NCBI GenBank assembly: GCA_011009095.1
Contig: VTPC01000427.1
Coordinates: 161,485 to 225,484, forward strand
DNA: 64,000 nt
Source of the DNA: Ignelater luminosus
Taxonomy: Eukaryota > Arthropoda > Insecta > Coleoptera > Elateridae
Direction of reading: 5' to 3'
The stretch's first letter is position 1. Each line of letters opens with the position of its first letter. The notes under the pieces are model-generated. The model was not told the origin of the DNA and made no database searches. It saw only the letters and a list, made by a program, of their open reading frames with translations. The position numbers and the translations under genes were made by a program. Positions 25,886-36,790 of the stretch are shown in pieces.

Positions 25886-28800
25886 TGTGGGTTCTCTAGT
25901 TTTAGAACTAAAGAAATTTCAGTGTAGACGTAGATTTTCAAACAGTTTCTGTACACGTTCATATTTTGTTCTAGTCTTATTTCTAGTTTACGATTTTTCT
26001 TGGTTTCGATGTCAGTAAGTTTGTCTCGTGCTCATCAGTTAGATTAGTCTTCCAGAATTTGAGGGAGAGACATTACTATAGTTTACTGTTTCTTCATCTG
26101 CGTATTTCACATTTTTGATTTTCCAATCAAATATGCATTTAAAGACAATTTATCGATTAGCCCCAAACTAGAGTACCCGTTATCTATATACAGTACTTTG
26201 GTAAAATACATAAAATTATATCAGAATAACTATAATTGTCATTGTTAGGAGAACATAGATTTGTCTAATAAATAATAAAAATAATAAAACGTGATTATTC
26301 TTCACAAAGTAGGTGCACAGTATAACTGTGAGCCATGACCATATCGAATACAAATCAGTTGTCCTATGAAGCTGTTGCAGGTATTACCACAACAACACAG
26401 CTATGTATTGCTGATTATAACACTGGCCACAGCTATAGCTGCCTCACATGAAGATAGCTCGGTTATCGTAGATCTATGCACGTGTGCACTTGGTACAATG
26501 ATATTATTTGAATGATCTGTTGCAAAGTTTGTGCGTGTTACACTTTATCTGGACGGTACGGTATGGAAGATACCTATAAACGATTGGTGTCAAACAAAAT
26601 TGGCATCGATACTACCTGCAGACTAGAACTGAGTCATTATGGAGAAAAAGGATCATTTGGTTCGTATTACAGTGTCTGTAATTGTAATCCAAAAAACAGG
26701 ATTGTTGAGGGTTCTTTTACTTTGCTTTAGTCACGCCGAAACCGTAGTGTTTTGATACATTGAACATCTCCAATCGTTACGATATATAATTATTAAGAAC
26801 TACTCTATTCTGCCATTAATTTTCTTTGTCCAATATGCCATATATTGGCGAAAAAAATTCTAGAGTGCAGTGGAATCTTATGATTAAGACACAAAATAGG
26901 ATCTACTAGCAGGAGAATTTTTCTTGGAGGCTCTTTCATAGTCATCTATTTAGGTAGCTGACAAGATGATGCTTCCTTGCATTGTACAAGCTTAATTAAC
27001 TCATAAACTTACGTGGATCTCTAACGAAAAGATCTTTTATCACCAGGAGTCATTCTTTGATACCATATAGTTGCGAAAACAAAATAGGTATTGTTATAGA
27101 CCAGGAGTGGACAAATTGACTTGTATAAAGGCAAATCTATCAGTAAAAATTAACTTTAGAGCTGAAATTTAACAAAACGATTTAAGTTTTACGTTCGAGC
27201 TGTAAATATGCATCTTTATTCAGAAAATCTTGCATCTACGTTTCATGAAGACTTTGAATTCTGAAATGTAGATCGTTAAAGTGAATACGTGTCTACTGCT
27301 TCTTGCTGTTTTATTTTTGTACCATTGGTAACTGAAGACTGCTGATCTTTGTCTTTTCTATCTGAACCTGTTGCTTCACTGTTTTATTTTAAAAATCTAC
27401 TGATTGGTTGGTACAATCTGTTAGGCATATGATCCGCCACATCTAACTACTCATTTGCGATCGTACTCTCTTTCTGTTCTCTATAACTACTTAAATTCTT
27501 AACTTGTCTGCTTTACCTTGTTCTTCTCTCATTGCTACTGTAGATAGTTTATCTTCACATTGCAGTTTTAGACTTAATTGCTAAACATTCTTGTTACTTG
27601 AGTTGCTTTAATTTTTTGTTTTTTTGTTTTTTTCACTAATTATTTTGATCTTTATTTTCTATTGCACTTACTGCCTTAGGTCAAGTTCGTTTTTATCCTA
27701 TTATTAATTATCAACTAATTTTCCGCTTATTTACCAATTTTTTATAGCTAATTATGAATGGCTTTGTTTTACATCTATAACATTTACTATTTGTGTTCAT
27801 TTCCTGGTGGGTAAATATTTGTTGCCATTTAGCACCATACCATGTTCAATAGCTGTGTTAAATATAAAATCTATGGAAAATAGACAATGGTTACAAACCC
27901 GTAAATATTTATTTCCTGGAGAATCTTTTTCTAACAAGCTTTTGTGCTTATAAAATTTAATCAAATACTACACAGCCATAATAACCACAAAACCAAAAGC
28001 TTCAAACAAGCACCCTACACTTAAATCCTATTATCTGCACCTCTTTTTATTAGAAAACCACAAACAATCTTTTTCTGTTGTAACAAAACTATTTTTAGCA
28101 AATTTCTGGATTAGATTTAAATATAGAACCAACTTTCAGCAGTCATCAATATCAATTATAGCAGTGTTATGTAGACATTTCCTTTGATATTAACTAAAAT
28201 AATAGACAGATAAAATAAGCTTTCTTTAAATAAGATTTTATTTATTGCAGCAACAAAAAAAGTGTATTTGTTATAGATAGATAAAAAAGATTTGTATGCT
28301 AATTTTATATCAACAACTAGCTATGAGATTGGTCTTCCATTTTCTAAATCCTATGATTTGTGCTTTACCTAGCGAATCTAGTTTAATCATGTTAATCATG
28401 CCTTCGGGCATCTCTTTTATAATTGGTTAAGAATTTTACAATTTTTCAATCTTATTCATTGTGTTGCCGTTGTTATGTAATTCTTCTTTTTTCTATAAAT
28501 CTACTTTGAATATTTTTTTGTTTTAACATTTAATATTTTAAATTGCTCAATTTACATTTTTAAATAACTTTGCTTTTAAATGAAAATCGAATGAATAATA
28601 CGGGCTTTACTTGTTTCAATTTTCCAATTTCAATATAAACAAGAAATTTTACATAATCATAGAAGTAATATTCAAAAAGAAATTAGAAATTTTGTATCCT
28701 TCCATGCAAACATAAATTTCTCATAACAAAAAAACATACACAAAAGGTACTAATTTATCAGACCGATTTTTACACGTTTTTTTATTTCTAATTTTCATGT

Positions 28801-29194
28801 TAATTTCAATTAGAATGGAAATATATTCTTGTTAATGTTTTAATTTCATTCGTCATTCTAAAAATAACAAAGACGATTACAAACTTTTTTTTCCACAACT
28901 CCAGCAAGGTTAAAAATATTGCAAATTTTAATTATAACATTGTTAGTTTGATGGACAACAACAAAAAATGTATTTTTAGAGAATATGCGTGAAGTCAACT
29001 AGAGCGTTTCTAATCTTGCTTGTAGGTTAAAAGAGTACACTTAGTGTTAAGCGGTTGTAAACAAATTTTATACTCATTCAATGGGACATAAAACTAATTG
29101 CAACCAATTAGTTTGCATTTGATTATCAATTTTAATAGATTCGATTGAGTAATAGATAATAAACATGGATACGTGATTAGCATGGGAGTAGTGT

Positions 29195-29322
29195 GTGCGG
29201 TAGTAGTAGGATGGTGAGTTCTTTTCCTCGGTCAGTTTTCGTTCCGACAGCCGGCCAGTGATGGCGTATAGACCGGCCAACGATGCGTCCGGCTGCCGGA
29301 CATCATCGCATGCCAACTGTAA
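29195..29322. other. GC-rich islet with splice-like edges in intron 2
   Basis: About 120 bp of GC-rich sequence (repeated CCGGC words, with inverted copies CAGCCGGCC and CCGGCTGCCGG) interrupts AT-rich intron. On the - strand it follows a good acceptor (ATTGTTTTACAG, AG at 29321-29322). Its frame then stays open, reading LACDDVRQPDASLAG and LYAITGRLSERKLTEE. On the + strand an acceptor-like CTCGGTCAG (ending 29234) and a donor-like GTAAAA (29319) flank the same sequence. I do not recognise the peptide. It could be an exon of a nested or antisense transcript, a cassette exon of hth, or a conserved regulatory element. Confidence 0.3.
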
Positions 29323-30977
29323 AACAATATTTACATTTATCTTCAGTTTTGTTTATTTAAAGGTGTTACCAATTAGTTAGTGCTTACTCGTTTATATCAA
29401 TATACATAACAACGTTCACTAGTCTCGAGACTATTTACATTTTTCAATAAGTAAATTTACATTAGATTGACCGTTTTAATTTTTTACGAGTGCTTTTTTA
29501 AATAAATAATACCTTCGAAAATTAGAATACTAATTATAACCACTTTTTTTATAGAGTACTTTAATAAATCAATCAAAAGTAAAAAGCGGAAAAGTTGAAG
29601 GCCACTATTTGTGTGACTGAAAAGAAATTTTTAATGTTTACATTATCATTTAAATGATATATCAAGATGTAGATATATCTATTGTACCTATAAACAGCAG
29701 TAATGAGCATCATTTTGAGGAAAGTAAATTTTACTAATAATTCTGTCTTATGTAAAATACTAATTGTTGTAGCCCTGAACTTTTTTCCCAAAATAGAATG
29801 AAAGAACGATTTCAATCTAATTATCGCCTAAAAATTATAAATCGAAAATTTTTTATATTGAGCTAATTTATTATCTTCATTAATGAGCGGTTTAGAAATA
29901 GGCACAAATAGTTACTTCTTATACATTAATTTGTTTGATGAAATAGAATTTGTCTTCTAATTTCTCCTGTTTTTTAAATCCTATCTTCGTCTATTACACA
30001 TTCTGCAGTTTATGTCTTGATACTGTATTAGCTAATCATATATTTGAGAAAATATCCTCGTGTGATATACCTTTATACTCCAGAAAAATTTCACCACTGT
30101 TATCTGGCTTTCTATAAAAAAATTCTAGAATAAAATACTCATAAACTGATAAACAAAAATATTGAAAAACGCATCGCTATCAAAACAGTCTTTCAAGTGA
30201 GCAGCATATCCTTTTATGTTGAAGGCCAAAATGAACTGTCATTGTTTTAAACGTTAAATTAAATTAAGCATTTATTTAGAATGATAATGCCGTTGTTTTT
30301 CTTGTGTACGCAAGCAATATTATTAGCAATTTAGCAAATTATACCAAGACCTTTCTCACCGGGAATATAAGTATCCTGCCTTTAAAATGTTATGATCTAA
30401 TAACAACGATAAATTTGTTCATCGGTAACATTCGTGTAATGTTGCTAACAAATTGTTATTCAGAATAACAATAATAAGTATCCCACTGTTCAATAAGTAT
30501 TTATTTAGATTATGAGAAAAAATTTTTGGTAAATCATTGATCGAGCCAAAAAGCTGTTATTGTTAGTTTCTAGGTCGGTTGGTACCGGTTAGTAATATTA
30601 AGTTCATTTTAGGTAAATAACTTCCTATTGGTATAATTTCAGTTAGTCCAACAGTCTTCCGGAAGTAGATATGTTAGAAACTATTTAGACGCTTTGATTA
30701 CACATTTTAAACACAGTAAAGTGTGCTATTATATTTACTATATGCGTTTGTTCTTCTTTTTCTTTGTTTTTTTAGGGAGGGGGACTTAAGGACTGTATTT
30801 CATTTCTTTTGCTAGATAACCTGGGTTTCCTCTACTTGCAAACCTTTTGTTTCTTTAAACTGTAAAGAAGTATCCGTCAGAGTTGTATAAGTTTCTCCAA
30901 GTTAGTTCGATATCTATATCTACTAAATAAAAGGTATATGTTACAATGGTAATATTGAGCCAACGACTATTTAATAT

Positions 30978-31060
30978 GAAAGGCCAAAAATCTCAAATTT
31001 CTGTTTTGATGATGACATTATATTGACTGAAAGTTGACACAAAGAGTGATAACTAGACTT
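30978..31060 (+). pseudogene. Possible LINE reverse transcriptase scrap (FDDDIIL)
   Basis: The + strand reads MKGQKSQIS in one frame and FCFDDDIILTES in another. Together these resemble the stretch N-G-x-x-L-S-H-L-R-F-A-D-D-I-V-L around the catalytic motif of RTE/CR1-like LINE reverse transcriptases, with D in place of A. The downstream sequence to about 31.3 kb has higher complexity than the intron around it but no block I can align. It may be a decayed LINE or chance. Confidence 0.3.
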
Positions 31061-32985
31061 GCACTTAATAGAAAGTAAGAAAAGGAATAATAATCCTTGG
31101 TGCAGGAACGAGGTAAATGGACAAAATTCAAAAGATCGACATCTATGATGTCATAAGAAAAATCAACAATTCATGTCTGATGATCACAACCTTCCGAAAT
31201 GAGATACTGACAAAATAAAGCGAGAAGGTGTGAGGAAGAAATCTTTTGTAGCTCAGATTAACTAACTTTGTTAACCATCAGGCAATAAGTTAACTCAAGA
31301 AACCATAACTACCTCAGATGAATTAGTTATTTAATAAGAAAAGCTTCCTTGGTAATTCAACAAACGTTTTCAAACTCTTACTCTGTCATAATTACGAATA
31401 TCATTAATTAATTTCATGTAAATATTATCTCATGGTGTGAGTGTCTCCTACTAGTTTTACTAGTTATCAATCCCTTAACTCCAAGGAAATGTCTGTACAC
31501 TTAAAACAATTTCATTGCATACTACTGACCTTCTACGAATAACAATAAATATATCGAGAAAATATTGTAGGCATTTTGTTTAACAAAAATAACTATTAAG
31601 ATGTTATCTACACTTACAAAAAGCTCATTTCCAATTCTTTTCTTACAAAAAGCGCTTGTGTTTCAATATTCAGCTTATATACTTATTTGCAGTGGGCTAA
31701 TAGTTTACAGTAACGGTAATTTTAATTAGAGAAACTTTTTTTTTGTTGCAACTAATGATATAGTAATTACTTTTGTTTACAATATTATCTGTGTATAAAT
31801 ACTGATACAATATAGCAAAACATAAAGCATTGAAAAAATATTTTTTTAAAACCGTACTTAAAAATTAATAAAAATGAACAAACAGTTTGGAAGACTTCTT
31901 GGAAATTTATTAGTGTGTTATCTTATCTTGCTCAATTAGCTTATGTCAAAGACAGAGTAATGGTTTTGTTATGTTGCCCTTCTGCAATAAAAAGTTGTAA
32001 GCCGCTACTGAGTACGGGAAAAGAGGGTTTCTTGATATATCTCACTGCTCTATTTTGCAGTAAGTTACACTGTTTATATCATTACTAAAGAGTGTAATTT
32101 TCGAAATAAAATATCTTAGGCCTAAAATGCTTCATGATTCAATGCTAATTATACTACCGATGTGTTCAAGTTTTAGCCATTGTAACCAATTATGAAATCT
32201 ACAAATCTTCATATTATTATACTCTGCTGTGTATTAATCAAAAAATACTTAGCTTCCAGAGATTTTTTTAAGATTCCTAGTTGATTTAGAAATTGAATCT
32301 ATTATATGGTTGTTATGTTTAAGAATATTAAATAAAGGAGAAAAAAAAGCACATATGAATATTTTTCACATAAATAAGTCAGATACATCTTGACTTTTCA
32401 GTATGAATTACAAAAAACACTTTATAACTATTGATTTATTATCAGACTAGATACATTTTGAGGTTTTTCCGCTGCACAAATATTTTTGATACAAGATATC
32501 TTAATCCCTCAGGTATCAAGGACATTAAAGTGATCTACAGAACTTGTTTTAGCGATAACATATTGATTAGTCGGAATAGAAAAAACGCGTCTCGGGTTTA
32601 TAAAGATATAGTAATTGAAACATTTCTTTCTGTTTTTTCCTTGTCCATAGAGTTTTAGGTTTGATATCTAATTAAAAAAAATTAATTATTTAATACCTAA
32701 CCTACTATAACCAACTCCCTCATGTTATTAATTTTATGGGCTAATGTTACGGTTAAAAAGGTACCACGTAAATTCTTCTGACACCTTCAGAATTTTTAGC
32801 GAATTAGATTTGGTCAGCTTTTGTTAATTGAAAAAATAGTTTTTCGAAACTACTTAGGTCATACCATAAACACTAACGTAGTCTTCATCAGTATTACCGC
32901 AAATGGCTAAATGGTTTTTCCAGTTAATTTCTACCTGTTCACATCATAAACATCATAATTAATTAACACAATGTACGGATATATA

Positions 32986-33013
32986 CGAGGGCTGTTTGAC
33001 GGAAGCGTGACTT
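32986..33013 (+). repeat. mariner left terminal inverted repeat
   Basis: Starts CGAGGGCTGTTTGACGGAAG directly after the TA target site. It pairs with 34250-34277, with mismatches only at its 21st and 27th bases. The transposase start lies 151 bp inside. Confidence 0.93.
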
Positions 33014-33164
33014 TCCGCTAGATGGCGCTGATATCGGTAAATCGAAAACATTAGCATATACGTCAGTCTTTTAGAGGCTTAACCTCCAAATTTCATGTCA
33101 ATCTGTGAAATAGTATACATTTGACAGTTATAGAAATCAATTAAGTTTGTGCTATTTTGTAAAT

Positions 33165-34213
33165 ATGGAAAAACGTGAATTTCGTGTTTTAATTAAACAT
33201 TATTTTTTACGTGGAAAAACAGTGAAAGAAACTGAGGAGAAATTACGGAAATATTACGGTGAATCTGCTCCATCGCATGGAATGGTTTCCAAGTGGTTTA
33301 ATTCATTTAAAACTGGCCGTATGAGCACTGACGATGGTGAACGCCCCGGGCCCTTACAAACGGTCACTACTAAGGAAATCGTTGACAAAATCCATAATAT
33401 GGTAATGGCTGATCGACGTTTGAAAGTGCGCGAGATAGTTGATGCTGTTGGCATCTCAATCGAACGGGTGCATAATATTTTACACGAACATTTGCATATG
33501 AAAAAGGTATCGGCAAGATGGGTGCCGCGATTACTCACAGTGGACCAAATGAGAATTCGTGTTCAACTTTCAAATCAATGTTTGGTCATGTTACAACGTA
33601 ATCCAGTTGAGTTTTTTCGCCGATATGTGACTGTTGACGAAACCTGGATCCACCACCACACCCCTGAGACAAAGGAACAGTCGAAACAGTGGATTCACCA
33701 GACGAACGTGCACCAAAGAAGACTAAAATTGGTCACTCGGCTAATAAGGTTATGGCGACTATTTTTTGGGATTCTAAAGGCATAATCCATATTGACTATT
33801 TGGAAAGGGGTAAAACAATAACTGGCCAATATTATGCTGATTTATTGACCCGTTTTGATGTTATCTTAAAGAAGAAACGCCCACATTTGGCACGTAAGAA
33901 AGTGCTCTTTCATCACGACAACGCCCCATCTCATTCATCCGCAATTGCGACCGCTAAATTGGTACAATTACGCTACGAATTGCTTCCCCATCCACCATAC
34001 TCACCGGATCTGGCCCCAAGCGACTTTTTTTTATTTCCGAATTTGAAAAAATTTCTCGCAGGAAAAAAATTCACATCAAATGCAGAGGTTATTGCTGCAA
34101 CGGAGGCCTATTTTGACGAGTTGCCAAAAGAACATTTCTCAGACGGCTTAAAGAAATTGGAAAGTCGTTGGACTAAGTGTGTAGCACTTGAAGGGAACTA
34201 TGTTGAAAAATAA
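33165..34213 (+). pseudogene. mariner transposase, one frameshift
   Basis: DDE/D transposase of the mariner family that cuts and pastes its own element. ATG at 33165 begins MEKREFRVLIKHYFLRGK, a typical mariner start with the N-terminal helix-turn-helix. The linker signature WVPRLLT is present. The catalytic triad is intact: D in TVDETWIHH, D in HHDNAPSH and D in SPDLAPSDFF, with 34 residues between the last two (D,D34D). The protein ends ALEGNYVEK. The frame shifts once near 33693, after KEQSKQW, consistent with loss of one base, so this copy should not make full transposase. Allowing for that base the length would be about 349 residues, normal for the family. No other stop or shift was seen. 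The open frame starting at 33147 includes six extra upstream codons, but the family start is at 33165. Confidence 0.93.
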
Positions 34214-34249
34214 TTAAAAAAATCTAGGCTAAACCTGTTTTTTATTGAA

Positions 34250-34277
34250 ATGTCACACTTCCGTCAAACAGCCCTCG
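34250..34277 (-). repeat. mariner right terminal inverted repeat
   Basis: The reverse complement of this segment begins CGAGGGCTGTTTGACGGAAG, identical to the left repeat for 20 bp and 26/28 overall. TA follows at 34278-34279 as the duplicated target. Confidence 0.93.
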
Positions 34278-36654
34278 TACAATCTTGTTTTCTGGAAATC
34301 AAATAAAAATCTCGGAATCAGCAACTATTATTTATTACTGTAAATCAGTGTAACCCAACGACATAGCTTATTACATACTGTTACATATTACATATGTGTT
34401 ACGAGTTTCCATAAGGATGTAAAAATTTGTTATTATTACTCATATTATTTTAAAACGATATTACAGTTGATTATTGACATTAAAATTTCATTTTAAACCA
34501 TTGATTACTACATTGATTTTTATTTAGATGCACGTATGTAGTTAATAGAACCGTTATCAGCATAAGTGTAGGTTTTAGTTTGTGTCGCAAAGATCCAAAG
34601 AAGGCTTTCATGACTTACTATACTTAATTAACAATTGTATCATATTTCTAGCACAACCAAAAGGATGCATTAATTAAAAAGTGAAACTCTTATATTACTG
34701 TTAATCTCCAAAACAAAATATTAAATTTAAAATTTTTTTTCTTGCATTATTAAAGGTACCCTCCACTTTCTCTTAAATAAATGGAGTGTAGTTCTTTAGG
34801 TCAGGACGGAGAACATTATTAAACGTCACACGCCACACGTGCTTACGCCTAATTATAATAAATACCCCTTTTTAATGGGTTCGCATAATTAAAATATTCT
34901 TTTAATATTAATATCTTGTAATATCTACTAATAAGGAATTTTTGGTTAATGGCATCTCCTTTGCAGTCACAGCTACATTCCAGCTTATTTATTTCCGTAC
35001 CATTTCTACTTTTTTTTTGCAACGCCCAACATTTAAAATTTTTTTTATTGACGAATAAAAATCCCGAGGTAATTAAAAATTTAATTATGCATATTTTATA
35101 TTAAAAGGAAATAACAACGGTTTCTTCAGTTTTTTCTCTCGAAATTATTTTTTATTTTTCATTCCATAAAATAAAACTTTTGTTGATAGTAGGTTACGTG
35201 CATAAATCTAGCAGTTTGGAATTTGTAATTTGGTTTTCATAAAATCTTAATTTTTAAATTATAGAAATTCCAACTTACATTAAATGAACCGACAAATCAA
35301 TTTCAATCAAGTTAGAAATAAATCAGATTAAACATATACAAAACCTATTGCATATATAACTATATAATTCGATAATGAAATGTTAAAGAAAGTGCGTAGG
35401 ACGTTTTAACAAACTTGATTATAATGTTTTCAATTAATTTAATTAAAATAATTGTGACTGTTGTAAATATTTACATGTTGTATTTATTTATTATTATTTC
35501 CAACTGAAACTTACCCCTCCGTTTATATATCATTTCCTCCTACAAGTATACTTACAAACTAAACCGCTTCTTGAGTAGTTTTGTGGTTTTACCAAATATC
35601 AGCAATTTTGTGGTTTACGAACTCCAAATGTTACTAATTCAAGGAAAAATTCTTGTAAATAATTAATTCAATTGTAGGATTTATTTGTGTCTTTCGGTTT
35701 TACTTTTGATGTTCCATCTCGTTAATTTTGCTAGATATTAATAAATTTCGAACCAAAATTGTTTTTATAAAAAAAGGTTATGCGTTAAGAGTTGTGGTTT
35801 TTGTAGAATATGACGCACTGTTAAATGTATTACCAATAATGCATCAACCACACGGAATGATTTGCATCACCACACTTTTATACCAAAGTACTGACCAACA
35901 ATTACCTTATAGTTAAATAGCTTGGTGGTTTCAGATTTCCGTTATTTGTATCGACGTTAATAAACCACGATGGGGCTATTTTCCTTATTATTTGCCCATC
36001 AAAAACTTTTTAAAGTGTGCTTGTATTAATGAAGTTCGAAAAAGTTAAACATTACTTACATTGAATTTATAAGTTAATTCTAACAATACAATTTTTCCAG
36101 TGTTTAATGATTTTACCATTAGTTGTTATTTAGGAGAAAATGATAAGAGTATACTAACTAAACTAAAGAAATTTTACCATAAATCTTTCATACGCGAGTA
36201 GGCAATATAATCATCCAGTTAAGCTTGACTTACCTTGAAATAAGATCTAGCATCCAAGTTTACCGCAGCAAGTCCTCTCATTGTTCTCGATGCTGTAGAT
36301 TAGGTCATAATCGTGGGTTTCCTCTTAATTTCTCTATAGAAGAATCAGATGCAAGTCAAGTGTATTTTTTCTATATAATTTGCTGCTTCAGATATAACAT
36401 CTCTTGATGCAATAAAGATCTAGGGGGCAAAGACCCCTCTTTTACCCGTAGGAGCAACCGCCTATGATGGTAATTTTAAAAAGAAATTATATCGGATTGC
36501 TCTTTTTCTATGCTATATATAAATCTTTATTAAACAAGCAACTGTCTTGACAGTCCAGATTGCCAAAAACAACAAATGAACTTACATATAACTTAAATTG
36601 TTGATTACCAAGAAGGTTCTATTGGTTTTCATCAATTCGCATTTCACATATTCA

Positions 36655-36790
36655 AATATAGTTTGCTCACGGATTGAGGATGTCTAAATAGACTTGCATC
36701 GATTGATTTATCAATGCTATGTCGTCAGCTATTGGACTCCTTTCTTTTCCAAGGATATTATTATGTTACTTTGTGAAAAGCTTAGCCCTC
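36655..36790 (-). pseudogene. LINE reverse transcriptase relic (ADDIALI motif)
   Basis: The - strand reads IADDIALINQSMQVYLDIL, matching the catalytic loop of non-LTR reverse transcriptases (usually YADDIALI followed by S-M-x-x-L-Q). Ile stands where Tyr or Phe is usual. The preceding - strand residues, ILGKERSP, are not diagnostic. No other RT block was aligned. ADD rather than IDD or VDD favours a LINE. It is a short, old fragment. Confidence 0.4.

Larger units (their letters stand above)
32986..34277 (+). mobile_element. mariner element, nearly intact (1,292 bp)
   Basis: A complete Tc1/mariner-superfamily element sits in hth intron 2 in the same orientation as the gene. It is flanked by the expected TA target duplication (32984-32985 and 34278-34279). 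Its terminal inverted repeats of about 28 bp match at 26 positions, the first 20 without a mismatch. It carries one transposase gene (33165-34213) with a single frameshift. The near-identical ends and single coding lesion point to a fairly recent insertion. The encoded protein is closest, from memory, to the irritans group (Himar1-like). The subfamily should be confirmed by alignment. Confidence 0.95.

Noticed and set aside
26360-26385. Possible recursive splice site (GTTGCAG followed by GTATTA) in intron 2
   Set aside because: The pyrimidine tract is poor and the donor half is weak, so it is below what known ratchet sites show.
31080-31130. NNNPWCRNEV, resembling the N-P-W-W-N-E-E motif of some LINE proteins
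   Set aside because: Only a few residues match, and the order relative to the nearby FDDD motif is wrong for one element.
33254-33538. 94-codon open frame on the - strand
   Set aside because: It is the antisense shadow of the mariner transposase.
36225-36407. Cys-rich frame (SSHCSRCCRLGHN) like a zinc knuckle
   Set aside because: The spacing does not fit C-X2-C-X4-H-X4-C and the frame is short.
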